From Leptolyngbya sp. KIOST-1 (GTDB taxonomy: Bacteria > Cyanobacteriota > Cyanobacteriia > Phormidesmidales > Phormidesmidaceae): 64,000 nucleotides of DNA. Below, one piece after another: positions 8,497-18,083 of the stretch (its first letter is position 1; each line of letters starts with the position of its first letter). Below the pieces are notes generated by a model, which worked only from the letters and a program-made list of their open reading frames with translations, had not been told where the DNA came from and did not search any database. The stretch is taken from assembly GCF_000763385.1 (NCBI RefSeq), contig NZ_JQFA01000004.1, forward strand, positions 1,116,001-1,180,000, read 5' to 3'. The translations under genes were made by a program, and so were the position numbers.

Positions 8497-9378
8497 GTTT
8501 CCGTCCCCTTGCGGGGTAATGAGATTTGAACAAGACCCCCCGAGCCCGGGCTGCATAACCCTTGACTAGTTTCCGTTCCCTTGCGGGGTAATGAGATTTG
8601 AACTTTCTCTATGCATGAGCATGAGCTAGAAGCCATCTAGGTTTCCGTCCCCTTGCGGGGTAATGAGATTTGAACAGCTAAAAGCAAAGGAGTCCAGATT
8701 TCAAACTGAAACGTTTCCGTCCCCTTGCGGGGTAATGAGATTTGAACCTTTTCCGAGGCGCTCCCGGCGGGAACCGTGATGGTTTCCGTCCCCTTGCGGG
8801 GTAATGAGATTTGAACGCAGCATTACGGGATGCTTGTGACCGCATGGGGTTTCCGTCCCCTTGCGGGGTAATGAGATTTGAACCGGCCGTGAAGGTCAGC
8901 TTGCTGATATTCGTGCGGTTTCCGTCCCCTTGCGGGGTAATGAGATTTGAACATGATTTCTCTAAAAGCCTGTGGCTGTATCTGTCGGGTTTCCGTCCCC
9001 TTGCGGGGTAATGAGATTTGAACACCCACCTACCGGGAGTATATCACCCAATCCACTATATGTTTCCGTCCCCTTGCGGGGTAATGAGATTTGAACTCAT
9101 TGGCAACATGTCTTCTGGGTCTGTTATCATCACGTTTCCGTCCCCTTGCGGGGTAATGAGATTTGAACGTTGGGTCTGATCCCGTCGAGGCAGTGGCTCC
9201 TCAACGTTTCCGTCCCCTTGCGGGGTAATGAGATTTGAACTGGTAACGTTCCTCGGCCCCGGCCGAGGACTCTAGTTTCCGTCCCCTTGCGGGGTAATGA
9301 GATTTGAACGAGTAGGGAATTTTAGCAACGGTCGGGTGTCCTTGTTTCCGTCCCCTTGCGGGGTAATGAGATTTGAAC
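8497..9378 (-). CRISPR. CRISPR array 2: 13 repeats, 12 spacers
   Basis: A 35-bp repeat with first copy 8497-8531 and last 9344-9378. On the plus strand it begins like array 1 (GTTTCCGTCCCCTTGCGGGG) but ends TAATGAGATTTGAAC; on the minus strand it ends GGGGACGGAAAC. The only visibly mutated repeat (8569, GTTCCC for GTCCCC) is at the low end, placing the leader at 9379 onward and transcription on the minus strand. The repeat is identical to that of array 3. No cas1 is directly upstream: the leader is divergent from the cas10 operon. Confidence 0.97.
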
Positions 9379-9528
9379 CCCCTCGATCTAGAACCCTTGC
9401 AGGGCAAGGCTTTCAACACCCCAAATCTGAGGGGGTCAACCAAGAGGGCAAATACTTGAGAATTGCTGTCAATAACCCACCCTCAGAAAGGGCTGAAACC
9501 CTTATACGGAAAGGCATCTGAGGAGGTC

Positions 9529-9560
9529 AACGAGATAATGCGGTTTTCGAGGTTCGGCAG
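9529..9560 (-). promoter_or_regulatory. Array 2 leader element and divergent cas10 promoter region
   Basis: The 403 bases 9379-9781 separate array 2 from cas10. The element AACGAGATAATG followed by CGGTTTTCGAGGTTCGGCAG starts 151 bp from the array and is almost identical to that of array 3. Other leader blocks are shared with array 3 as well (GAATTGCTGTCAA; TCTAGAACCCTT next to the repeat). The rest of the interval must hold the promoter for cas10 in the other direction; I could not single it out. Confidence 0.6.
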
Positions 9561-9781
9561 CCCCCCTCAGGAAGGGGTGTTGTTGAGGCCATACTACTCA
9601 ACCTTATAGCGATTTGCCAAGAAAAATCAGAAATTTCTCCATAATTTCCGTAATTGGGGTTGGCGAAGACGTAAAGAGAAGTTAACATCCTCTGGGTTTT
9701 CTCGTAGGTCGAGGTTAACGTCGAGGGAGCTAAGCAGCCCAAGGGCTGTAACCAGCACACGCGAGAAGGTTTTGGCTTGGT

Positions 9782-12118
9782 ATGAACGATTTGCGTCAAC
9801 AGGTTGCAGGGGCGATCGCCCAATGCCTCACATGGAACACCACCCTTGACCTCGAAGTCATCCTTACCAACCTACAAGCTGCTACGGCTAACCTACAGAC
9901 TCCCTTCGATGCGATTCAAACAATTGCTGACCTAAAGCGACTGGTCCAAGATCACCCCGTTCTGTGGAACCAAAAAATTGGCTTGGTCTATGGCGGCGCA
10001 ACCAAAATCAAACAGTATGTGTTCGAGTCTGCCGACCTGCAAGAGATTCGCGGCGCTTCGGCCCTACTCGATCGCATCAACCTGATCGATCTGCCTGCCT
10101 TTTTTGGTAGAGAGCAAGACGGCGATCGCTTCCCCCAGTGCCAGCAGGCCGCCAGCTATTGTGAACGGGTGCGGTCTGAGTGGTTGCAGCAACATTTCCC
10201 CAAGTTGGTCGGGGCGCTCACCCCAGAGATGGTGATTTACTCCACCGGGGGTAACATTCTGGCCTTTTGCCCGGCAGAGTTAGTAGACGATTTGGCTGAT
10301 GCGATCGAAAAGCGCTACACCGTTGAAACGCTGACCGCCAATGCCTGCGCTGTGGGGGATAGCTTCTACCCATTAGAAATTTATCTAGGCTTGCTGAAAG
10401 ACCCCATTGGCAACACGTTCTGGTTAGATGCGGTGCAAGCAAACCGGGACAATTTTGCAGTGCAAGCTTACTTTGGGTTTGAGCAAAGTGCCGATACCCA
10501 AGCGGTTGCAGCAGCTTTTCGACAGCGCAAAGGCTTTAGCGAACTGGTGGGCAAGCTAGCGAACCAGTTCAACCAGCGCCGTAGCGGCTACGATACCCCC
10601 GGCTCGTCACGGCCTAGTCGGCGCTACCCACCCATGTTTGAAACCCATCCCTACGTGATGCGAGATGACAGCGACCGACGATCGGCGGTGGTTAGAGTTG
10701 AGGCAGCACATCTTCCAGATGCACCAAAATTCTCTGAACCTACTGCTCGTAAGCGCCGAGTTGGCCAGCTTACAAAGCGGGAAGAAACCGAACGGCAGCA
10801 GTGGTATACCAACTACGGATTTAATCAATACTGGGACGCCACCACCGCTGATGATTCACTGGGAAGCTGGGTTGAAAAGTTTGAGCAGTTTCTTCGAGAT
10901 TCCCAACTGGTTGAGCAGTACGATCCACGCCTGGAGCTTTTGGATAGTGCTGGTCAGCCTAGGGAGCGTCATCGCCGAGAGGCGCGATCGCTGACTGAAA
11001 TCGGTGCTGCCAGCGATGGCTTTGTGGCCTACATCTACGCCGACGGCAACAACATGGGAGCTTACATCCGCGACCAGATCAAAACCCCCGAGCATTATCA
11101 GCAATTTAGTCAAGATGTTTTTGAGGCAACAGAGCAATCAGTTTACTGGGCCTTAGCTCATTTACATCCCTATCACTACACCCCCGACGCCAAGTCCTCT
11201 CGCAATAACAAAAGTCCGGTGTGGATTCATCCTTTCGAGATCATTACCATTGGCGGGGATGATGTGCTGTTAGTTGTTCCCGCCAACACCGCTTTAGAGG
11301 TCGCTAAAGCCATTGGCGATAAATTTGAAAAGATATTAGCGCAAACCGGGCGCTACGACTTGGCACCTGATGCCACAAAAGACCCTACTGCCTGTCACCG
11401 TTATAGTTCCAGCACGGCCTCGCCCTCAAAGAGTCAACTGAGCATCTCTAGCGGGGTGCTGATTACAGCGGCCAATACCCCCATTTACTACGCCGACAAA
11501 CTGGTCTCGCAATTGCTGAAGTCTGCGAAGAAAAAGGCGAAGACGCTCAAAGGCAAAGGTTATTCTGGCGGCACCGTAGATTTTCTCACTCTCAAGGCCG
11601 TCACCATGATTTCCTCCAATATCGATGCCTTCCGCCAGGAGGGGTTGACAGCGCGGTTTCGACAAGATCAAGAGCAGCCGCAGAGAGAGCAGTGGCTCAA
11701 GTTGTATGCCGCACCCTACACCCTCCACGAGCTGGGCGGACTGATCGAAACTGTGAGAGCAGTGAAGCGGGCAAAGTTTCCGCGATCGCAACTCTACCAA
11801 ATCCGCAGTTTGCTAGAGCGGGGTCGCCGCACCGCCATTCTGAACTACCGCTACTTTCGGATACGGCTGAGCCAAGATAACCAGCGCCCCTTAATTGAAG
11901 ACTTTGAAGAAGCCTGGTGTGAGGCTGCGACCAACAACGGCAACCTGGCCCCTTGGCTTCCCCCCATTCGCACAGAGAATAGAACAATCTACGAAACCCT
12001 ATGGCGCGAACTGGTGGAGTTGTACCCCTTCATTGTGCTGCCTGAAGGAGATGAGCCTGCCCCAGAGCGATTGCCAGAGATGCCGCAGTCAGCCAGTACC
12101 GGGGAGGCAGCACGATGA
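9782..12118 (+). CDS. cas10: Cas10, type III-D CRISPR large subunit
   Basis: A 778-residue Cas10. The first palm-like segment contains AYIYADGNNMG (about residue 415-425) and the second palm has the GGDD motif in ITIGGDDVLLVV (about residues 491-494), so cyclic oligoadenylate synthesis should be possible. I find no N-terminal HD nuclease motif, which fits type III-D. The N-terminal block IGLVYGGATKIKQYVFESAD is typical of cyanobacterial Cas10. The gene starts the effector operon, and its TGA overlaps the next ATG (12115). A working GGDD implies a cyclic-nucleotide effector nearby; the only candidate in the window, the CARF-HEPN gene from 18749, is disrupted. Confidence 0.95.
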   Translation: MNDLRQQVAGAIAQCLTWNTTLDLEVILTNLQAATANLQTPFDAIQTIADLKRLVQDHPVLWNQKIGLVYGGATKIKQYVFESADLQEIRGASALLDRINLIDLPAFFGREQDGDRFPQCQQAASYCERVRSEWLQQHFPKLVGALTPEMVIYSTGGNILAFCPAELVDDLADAIEKRYTVETLTANACAVGDSFYPLEIYLGLLKDPIGNTFWLDAVQANRDNFAVQAYFGFEQSADTQAVAAAFRQRKGFSELVGKLANQFNQRRSGYDTPGSSRPSRRYPPMFETHPYVMRDDSDRRSAVVRVEAAHLPDAPKFSEPTARKRRVGQLTKREETERQQWYTNYGFNQYWDATTADDSLGSWVEKFEQFLRDSQLVEQYDPRLELLDSAGQPRERHRREARSLTEIGAASDGFVAYIYADGNNMGAYIRDQIKTPEHYQQFSQDVFEATEQSVYWALAHLHPYHYTPDAKSSRNNKSPVWIHPFEIITIGGDDVLLVVPANTALEVAKAIGDKFEKILAQTGRYDLAPDATKDPTACHRYSSSTASPSKSQLSISSGVLITAANTPIYYADKLVSQLLKSAKKKAKTLKGKGYSGGTVDFLTLKAVTMISSNIDAFRQEGLTARFRQDQEQPQREQWLKLYAAPYTLHELGGLIETVRAVKRAKFPRSQLYQIRSLLERGRRTAILNYRYFRIRLSQDNQRPLIEDFEEAWCEAATNNGNLAPWLPPIRTENRTIYETLWRELVELYPFIVLPEGDEPAPERLPEMPQSASTGEAAR

Positions 12119-12921
12119 TTCAGCTCAGCACCGTCAATCAGCAGCTTGCCCAGGCAAATCAGTCTGACACTATTGATCTCACAGCCGTCATCGACACAGC
12201 TCTCTGCGTGGGTGCGGGCGGCTCTTCTGGTTCCCTGGCCGACAAACCCATGCTCAAAGCTGCCGATGGCCGCCTGGTAATTCCGGCATCACAGCTTAAG
12301 GGGCGGCTCCGCCACGAGTGCGAAAAACTAGCGCGGGCCTTGGGCTGGCCCACCTGTACATCTCCAGTGGCGCAAACCATGTGCCCCCAAGTAGGCTTGA
12401 GTAATCCTGCGTTTCAGATAGAGGACTATGCCCTCGACCTAACCTTTGCAGATAATCGCCCCCAGCATCATTGCCTGACTTGCCAACTGTTTGGCAACCC
12501 TGCTTTACCCGCCCGGCTGCAATTTAGCGACCTGGTCTGCACCACCCCGCCCGAAGACATTCCCGAAGTGCTGCGGCCCGGTGTCAGCATCAACCGCCGC
12601 CGCCGCACCGCTGAAGATCAGAAGCTCTACTTCTTAGAGACCTCCCCTGCTAACGCCGCTCTAGAGTTTTCAGGTGTGCTAGCCCTAAATCCAGCTCTGG
12701 TTCAGAATCGACCCGATTTCGCCAAAGCTCTTATTCTGGCGGGGCTGCGCCACATCCATGCTCTGGGAGGCGGCAAATCCACTGGGCTGGGCTGGCTCCA
12801 CTGGCAGTCAACCGCCTTTGACCACCCTGGTATAGACCCAGCCGTCTGGGATTTTCTCGGCAAGAAAAAGCCAGACCGAGCAGCGGCTCAGCCCAGCGAG
12901 ACAAGGGAGGCGGCCGCATGA
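12115..12921 (+). CDS. RAMP-superfamily Cas7-type subunit (first)
   Basis: 268 residues with RAMP hallmarks: a glycine-rich early loop (CVGAGGSSGSLADKP), the VIPASQLKGRLRHECE helix that contacts the crRNA in Csm3-type proteins, and the C-terminal glycine-rich loop ALGGGKSTGLGWLHW. Several Cys pairs in the middle (CTSPVAQTMC, HHCLTCQLFG) suggest a zinc-binding insertion as known for Csm3. In type III-D complexes such subunits form the backbone along the crRNA. ATGA overlap with cas10 and with the following gene shows tight co-translation. Confidence 0.85.
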   Translation: MIQLSTVNQQLAQANQSDTIDLTAVIDTALCVGAGGSSGSLADKPMLKAADGRLVIPASQLKGRLRHECEKLARALGWPTCTSPVAQTMCPQVGLSNPAFQIEDYALDLTFADNRPQHHCLTCQLFGNPALPARLQFSDLVCTTPPEDIPEVLRPGVSINRRRRTAEDQKLYFLETSPANAALEFSGVLALNPALVQNRPDFAKALILAGLRHIHALGGGKSTGLGWLHWQSTAFDHPGIDPAVWDFLGKKKPDRAAAQPSETREAAA

Positions 12922-14159
12922 AGCAGATTACCCTTACCATTACAGCCCACTCCCCCTTAGCGATCGGCCAGCGCAAGCCGGGTGGCTCCGTCAGCGAAGC
13001 GATGGACTACATCCCCGGTACGGTGATTCGCGGTGCGATCGCAGGCCAGATTTTACGCCAGACCCAGGAGACACCCGAGACGGGGGATGATTTTCATCGG
13101 TTGTTTGTCGATGAACAGGCCGCTGTGTTTCGCAACGGCTACCCGGCGGTCGCCAGGGTAAATGACGATACCTACGAACTTAGAGCCGAAGCCATCTCTG
13201 TCTTGCCCGTCACGGCGCTGAGTTCTAAAACTGACGGTGGCTTCAAGCCCGGCAAAGCAGGCGTGTTTGACTCGCTCATCGACAGCTACTGCGCTAAAGA
13301 GCATGGCTTGTTTTATGAACCTAATGACATAACGGGCAATCGCGTAGAACCCTTTAGCGGTTTCTACAGCAAATCGGGCACCTCCCACGCTACCCACTCG
13401 GTTAACAAGCGCCTGTTGACACGGGTAGGCATCAACCGCCAACGGGCCACCGCCCAAGATGAAATTCTCTACAGCCTGGAGGTGTTGAATGAAACCCAGG
13501 GAAAACAGCAGCCAGTGCCCTCGGTCTACCGCAGCACCATTTTGGTGAATGACGATGCGCTGGCTGAGCAACTGTTGGCGTTTATTCAGGGCAATGGCGA
13601 CCGCATTCGGCTGGGCGGCTCCGCCTCACGGGGGCTGGGTCAGGTAAGCATTGCAGCAACTCTTGCTGAAGAACCAGCAAACTCTCTGCCCCATAGGGTT
13701 ACGGCCTTTAATACCAAGTTACAAGAGCGCTGGGCGCTATGGAATACCTTTGGTAGTCTTGATCCCGACCCTCTGCAAGATCGCCTCTTTTTCACCATTG
13801 ACTTTCAGGCTGATGCGATTCTTACCGAACACTGGCGACGCACGATGGTGTTGTCTGAAGCCATGCTGAAACAGTCTGCCGATCTTGCCAGCAGTGAGAT
13901 TAGGTTAGAGATGGCCTACAGCAGCTATGACTACCGCTCGGGATGGAATGCCGCCTGGGGGCTACCCAAGGATGTGGAATTAGTGACCAAGATTGGGAGT
14001 GTGTTTTTGTACAGCATTCCAATGTCGGAGGGCGACGGTTGGTATGAGTGCCTGGCTCAGCTAGAACGCTGGGGTGTGGGCGATCGTGCCAGCGAAGGCT
14101 TTGGCCAAGTTCGAGTCTGTAATGAGTTTCACCAGGTTATGCGAGAGGCGTCGGTATAA
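12918..14159 (+). CDS. csx10: Csx10-type RAMP (Cas5 subunit of type III-D)
   Basis: 413 residues beginning MKQITLTITAHSPLAIGQRK, with YIPGTVIRGAIAGQIL and a glycine-rich LGGSASRGLGQV near residue 235. These match the Csx10 family, which takes the Cas5 place and caps the crRNA 5' tag in type III-D effectors. The C-terminal half (about 270-413) has another RAMP-like loop, ASEGFGQV. Csx10 is the main marker for assigning the operon to subtype III-D. The start overlaps the previous stop by 4 bases. Confidence 0.85.
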   Translation: MKQITLTITAHSPLAIGQRKPGGSVSEAMDYIPGTVIRGAIAGQILRQTQETPETGDDFHRLFVDEQAAVFRNGYPAVARVNDDTYELRAEAISVLPVTALSSKTDGGFKPGKAGVFDSLIDSYCAKEHGLFYEPNDITGNRVEPFSGFYSKSGTSHATHSVNKRLLTRVGINRQRATAQDEILYSLEVLNETQGKQQPVPSVYRSTILVNDDALAEQLLAFIQGNGDRIRLGGSASRGLGQVSIAATLAEEPANSLPHRVTAFNTKLQERWALWNTFGSLDPDPLQDRLFFTIDFQADAILTEHWRRTMVLSEAMLKQSADLASSEIRLEMAYSSYDYRSGWNAAWGLPKDVELVTKIGSVFLYSIPMSEGDGWYECLAQLERWGVGDRASEGFGQVRVCNEFHQVMREASV

Positions 14160-14161
14160 AT

Positions 14162-14656
14162 ATGGATGCTAATGATCAGAAAATCAAGCTCAAAATTCAA
14201 AAGGAAATCCTTCAATCTGAAGATGATCTGGTGAATTGGATCGAATCAGCTCTGGAAAAGTGCAAGTATGGTCGGCCTAATACTCGAAATGAGCTAGAAG
14301 AAGCTCAATTTCGTAATCTAGTTAGGGTTGCAGACTCAACAGAAAGTCCTGCGGTGATCAAAAACTTCTTGAGATATCAAGTAGGTCGAGACGAAAAATG
14401 GGGCCGGGGAAAAGACTCACTAGCTGAACAAATTATTTTAGACATTGATGGAAACCTAAGGCTAGAAGCAGGAAAAATCGCCAATAAGGCATCTAGCACA
14501 GACACGAAGATAATTCAGATCGAACTAATTCGTCGCTATCTTGGTTATGGTTCTCGTTATCTTAAGTATCTCAAGGTGGAAGACAAAAACAAGCAAGGAA
14601 ATGTTGCCAAAGAAAACAAGACAGGCAATTCAGAAGTGATTAAAAAGCGAACTTGA
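14162..14656 (+). CDS. Small helical protein, candidate Cas11-type subunit
   Basis: 164 residues, mainly helical and lysine-rich, with no domain I can name. The size, all-helical appearance and position between csx10 and the Cas7 genes fit a Csm2/Cas11-like small subunit, which binds target RNA along the filament; this is inference from context. The conserved-looking core is LRYQVGRDEKWGRGKDSLAEQ. Base composition is clearly more AT-rich than that of cas10 or csx10. It begins 3 bases after the csx10 stop. Confidence 0.55.
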   Translation: MDANDQKIKLKIQKEILQSEDDLVNWIESALEKCKYGRPNTRNELEEAQFRNLVRVADSTESPAVIKNFLRYQVGRDEKWGRGKDSLAEQIILDIDGNLRLEAGKIANKASSTDTKIIQIELIRRYLGYGSRYLKYLKVEDKNKQGNVAKENKTGNSEVIKKRT

Positions 14657-14710
14657 TGACTCCACCCCTCCCACGGCTAAATCCTTGATCAACTCTCTAG
14701 TTCTTCCAGT

Positions 14711-15559
14711 ATGTTTCACATATTCAAAAATCGCCTTGAGATAACTGGCACCCTCACAACCATTACGGCCCTGCGTATCAGCCAAGGGCGCTCTACAGAG
14801 CCGATTGGGTCAGACCTGCCGGTTGTCAAAGATTCCTTAGGCAGACCCCTGATACCAGGATCAAGCTTTAAAGGAGCTATGCGATCCCGCCTTGAAGCGT
14901 TTATGCGGGGCATTGATCCGACTCTTGCTAAGGAACCCTCTGAGCTAGTGAGTCAGGCGATGAACTCCCATGTCAAAACCCTTAAAGAGCAACATAAGGA
15001 TGATGATCAAGCGCTGACCAAAGCTTTAGATAATTTGACGGATGAGGTTTCTAAAGTATTTGGCACTCCTTGGCAAGCCAGTAAATTTCAGGTGCAAGAC
15101 CTGATGGTAGAGGCTGATACCTGGTTTGGCCAGTACCAAGAGCGCGATGGGGTTGCCATTGACCGCGACACCGAAACCGCTTCCGATGGCAAACTCTACG
15201 ACTTTCAAGTAGTGCCTGCGGGTACGTCCTTTGAGTTCAAAGCCGTGGTCGAGAATGCCGACCCCTGGGAACTGGGTTTGCTGATGGTGGGCTTGCACCA
15301 GTTTGAAGCTCAGCAGATCCCTTTAGGGGGCGGTAAGTCGAGGGGATTAGGTGTTGTCAGTCTAGAACTCGATGAAATGATTTGGGTAAATCCAGATGGT
15401 TCTGAGGCACTAGTTAAGTACTTAGAGCACTTAGTTAATAATCAGCTCCAGTCTTACAACAAAACAGCACACGAGATTCAGTCTCTTAAACGGGAGTGGT
15501 CTACAGCGCTCATTCACAAGCTAACCCAGGCCGTATCAGCGGAGAAAGCCCATGCATAA
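14711..15559 (+). CDS. RAMP-superfamily Csm3-type subunit (second)
   Basis: 282 residues. The order of motifs is that of Csm3: SDLPVVKDSLGRPLIPGSSF (residues 34-53) followed by FKGAMRSRLEAF, an RDGVAIDRDTETASDGKLYD loop near 145-165, and the C-terminal glycine loop PLGGGKSRGLGVV. In Csm3 an Asp in the first loop cuts target RNA every six bases; Asp36 here is a candidate. A 54-bp gap separates it from the previous gene, the longest inside the operon, and its end overlaps the next gene by 8 bases. Confidence 0.85.
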   Translation: MFHIFKNRLEITGTLTTITALRISQGRSTEPIGSDLPVVKDSLGRPLIPGSSFKGAMRSRLEAFMRGIDPTLAKEPSELVSQAMNSHVKTLKEQHKDDDQALTKALDNLTDEVSKVFGTPWQASKFQVQDLMVEADTWFGQYQERDGVAIDRDTETASDGKLYDFQVVPAGTSFEFKAVVENADPWELGLLMVGLHQFEAQQIPLGGGKSRGLGVVSLELDEMIWVNPDGSEALVKYLEHLVNNQLQSYNKTAHEIQSLKREWSTALIHKLTQAVSAEKAHA

Positions 15560-16559
15560 GCGCTTTGTAAACCACTGCACTATCAACCTGACGATTTCTC
15601 CCCGTGGGCCGGTGCTGATTAAATCTGGCAAAGAGGGAGCTGATCCCACCAAGCCCGATATGGAATTTGTAGAAACGTATCACGGCGGGGGGCGCTCTAT
15701 TTACTTGCCAGGTAGCTCTCTCAAAGGGGCTTTGCGTGCCCACGCCGAGCGCATTGTGCGCACCATTGGTAGCGATCGCTTTCCTCCAGACTTACCAAAC
15801 TTAGATCCCCAAGATGATCTGCCTATACCTCTATGGGCAACAGATCCATTGAATCAAAAAAGTTACAAGTATCTAGAGACGCCGCAAAAAGAGAAAGATA
15901 CGCAAACCATTTATCGATGGTCATCGTTTACCGACCAGCTGTTTGGCAGTGTGGCGATCGCCGCTCGCTTGCGCATAGAAGACGCCTACCCAGACCCAGA
16001 GCAACCCAAGCCCCGGCTTGAAGAACGTAATGGGGTAGCCATCGATCGCGTCTTTGGATCGGTAGCAGTGGGGCCGTTTAACTACCAAGTCTGCACTGAA
16101 GGAGCATTTCGCACCAAAATTCACCTCAAAAACTTCACTCTAGAGCAGCTGGGGCTGCTGGGGCTGGTGTTGCGTGACCTGCGAGAGGGATGGTTTGGGC
16201 TGGGTTTTGCCAAGTCGCGGGGCATGGGCCTAGTAGATGTCAAACTTAACGACGCCAGGATTGAGTATCCCGGCTGTGTGCTGGAAGGTGGGCAGATCTA
16301 CACCCTGGGCAGCCAGACCCCGTGGGAGGCCGTTGCCCTCAAAGGATCTGGAGCATTTTTGCCTGAGGCAGAGCGCCAAAACTACGGATTTCCCAAAAAA
16401 GATGTGCAACCACTCGATGCCTCAAAGGCAGAATTCATCCTTGAGGAGATGGACTACGGATTGGGAGTACGGCTTAGTTGGTCTGACAACCAGATTGATG
16501 ACCTGTTTCGGATGGCGGTAGCAGCCTGGCGCAAACGGCTGCAGGAGGTAGCCGCGTGA
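15552..16559 (+). CDS. RAMP-superfamily Csm3-type subunit (third)
   Basis: 335 residues, related to the preceding gene: an early loop LIKSGKEGADPTKPDMEFV with Asp residues, YLPGSSLKGALRAHAERIV near 52-70, the ERNGVAIDRVFGSVAVGPF loop near 170, and a C-terminal GFAKSRGMGLVDV glycine loop. A longer C-terminal tail of about 90 residues follows. Together with 14711 and 12115 it would form the Cas7 backbone. It starts inside the previous gene and its stop overlaps the GTG start of csx19. Confidence 0.85.
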   Translation: MHKRFVNHCTINLTISPRGPVLIKSGKEGADPTKPDMEFVETYHGGGRSIYLPGSSLKGALRAHAERIVRTIGSDRFPPDLPNLDPQDDLPIPLWATDPLNQKSYKYLETPQKEKDTQTIYRWSSFTDQLFGSVAIAARLRIEDAYPDPEQPKPRLEERNGVAIDRVFGSVAVGPFNYQVCTEGAFRTKIHLKNFTLEQLGLLGLVLRDLREGWFGLGFAKSRGMGLVDVKLNDARIEYPGCVLEGGQIYTLGSQTPWEAVALKGSGAFLPEAERQNYGFPKKDVQPLDASKAEFILEEMDYGLGVRLSWSDNQIDDLFRMAVAAWRKRLQEVAA

Positions 16560-17044
16560 CCCAGGCACAAGAGCAAAACACTACCGATCGCCCCTTTGTC
16601 GGTGACAATGCCATTCCGCTAGACACCACCGCACTGGTAGCTCTAATCAAGCATTACGTGGCAGAGCCTATATGGCACTGCCTGCGTTGGCCTCACACCA
16701 TTTCTCTCGGGGCAGGGTTGCCCAGTACCACGGTCCTTGATTGCCCAGAGGGACAGGTATTTAATCGCGATCGCGAGCTGCGCTGGAGACGGCGACAAGA
16801 TACCTACACGGTGCTGCTACTCTCTAGCACCCCAGTTCCTGATACCGACCTGAGAGCACTAGTGAATCCTCAGCACCAGCGACAAACCTGGCAGATTCGC
16901 AACCTAAATGCTCAGTTTTATCCCACCACCGAAACCCGGTTTCCGCAGGGGATTACCTATCCTGACCGGCTCGACATCGGGCAGCGATACTTTATTGATG
17001 AGCAAACTGGCATTGTGCAATTTGTGGCATTGAGGGCTTTATAA
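16556..17044 (+). CDS. csx19: Csx19-like accessory protein of type III-D
   Basis: 162 residues starting at a GTG that overlaps the previous stop. It fits my recollection of Csx19 (TIGR03984): a short alpha/beta protein with a conserved FNRDRELRWRRR block (about residues 70-82) and an R-x-D-I-G-Q-R-Y-F element near the C-terminus. Csx19 occurs in type III-D operons and its function was not established as far as I know. Assignment rests on the ELRW motif, the length and the operon position. Confidence 0.65.
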   Translation: MTQAQEQNTTDRPFVGDNAIPLDTTALVALIKHYVAEPIWHCLRWPHTISLGAGLPSTTVLDCPEGQVFNRDRELRWRRRQDTYTVLLLSSTPVPDTDLRALVNPQHQRQTWQIRNLNAQFYPTTETRFPQGITYPDRLDIGQRYFIDEQTGIVQFVALRAL

Positions 17045-17045
17045 C

Positions 17046-18083
17046 ATGACCGCAAATCGACCTAGCAAGCCTATCCGGCGATCGCCCCAATCTGATGAAG
17101 GGCCAGATAAGCCCTATGCTCTGGTGTCATTTCCTCGGGAAAAGCCGTTTCTTAAACCCCCAGTAGGGCACCATCGCTACAGAGCAGACGCTTACCACGG
17201 CACCCTATTTTTGACCCTCAAGGTATTGACGGCCCTGTATGTCTCGACCGGGGTGACAGCTTTGGGTAGTGATATGGGTAGTCGAGTACCGCTCGTTAAA
17301 ACTATGGTGCAGGGCAGGCAGCAGCAATTGCTGATTCAGGGCAGTTCGCTGAAGGGCTGTGTGCGTGCCATCTATGAGGCCATTACCAACAGCACCCTGG
17401 CAGTCATCACCAACCGCTATCGGCAAAAAATGCCAAAAGAGCGTCTGCCCTGCCGCAGCAAAGATAGTCTATGCCCTGCCAGCCAAGTATTTGGAGCACT
17501 CGATTGGCAGGGGCTAGTTCACTTTACCGACGCCACTTGTACCTCAGCCAAGTCAGTGACGGGGTTTATGCCCTCGCTCTACCGTCCTCGACCCGAGGAG
17601 CGAGATGCCTACTATGACCGAGAGTATGCGGCGGGGCGCAAGTTTTATCGCCATGCGGTGAAGGCAGTAGATAAGGGCGATCGCGGTATTCCAGTGCAGC
17701 AAGCAGGTACAGAGTACGTATTTAAAACCCAGCTGCACTTTAGAAACCTGACTGAGGCGCAACTGGGGACGTTGCTAATTGCCCTGGGACAGGATTCGCA
17801 GTACCCCATAGCGCTAAAGCTAGGTGGCGGTAAGCCAGTGGGCATGGGGACAGTGCAGGTGTCGGTGCCGACCCTGGAAGTGACGCAAGACGTGCGCGAT
17901 CGCTATGCTAACTACGACCCACCCGAAGCCGAAACCCTGACCGGCGAAGCGGTAACACTGTTTATTCAAAAAATGACCCAGGCCGCTAAGTCGAACCAAC
18001 TGGTGGAGCTACCCCAGCTAGAGGAACTGGCGGAGATTTTGCGCTGGCCCACTGACCGCACTGCACCGGAGGGAATGTACTAA
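17046..18083 (+). CDS. RAMP-superfamily protein of TIGR03986 type (fourth Cas7-like)
   Basis: 345 residues. YRADAYHGTLFLTLKVLTAL is an N-terminal RAMP strand pattern; QGSSLKGCVRAIYEAITNS (about residues 98-116) is the crRNA-contacting helix and KLGGGKPVGMGTVQV the glycine loop. Cys residues in LPCRSKDSLCPASQVFG may bind zinc. It resembles the TIGR03986 group of large Csm5-like RAMPs that often sit beside csx19, and may cap the 3' end of the complex; that is inferred. It starts 1 base after csx19 and its TAA shares a base with the next ATG. Confidence 0.75.
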   Translation: MTANRPSKPIRRSPQSDEGPDKPYALVSFPREKPFLKPPVGHHRYRADAYHGTLFLTLKVLTALYVSTGVTALGSDMGSRVPLVKTMVQGRQQQLLIQGSSLKGCVRAIYEAITNSTLAVITNRYRQKMPKERLPCRSKDSLCPASQVFGALDWQGLVHFTDATCTSAKSVTGFMPSLYRPRPEERDAYYDREYAAGRKFYRHAVKAVDKGDRGIPVQQAGTEYVFKTQLHFRNLTEAQLGTLLIALGQDSQYPIALKLGGGKPVGMGTVQVSVPTLEVTQDVRDRYANYDPPEAETLTGEAVTLFIQKMTQAAKSNQLVELPQLEELAEILRWPTDRTAPEGMY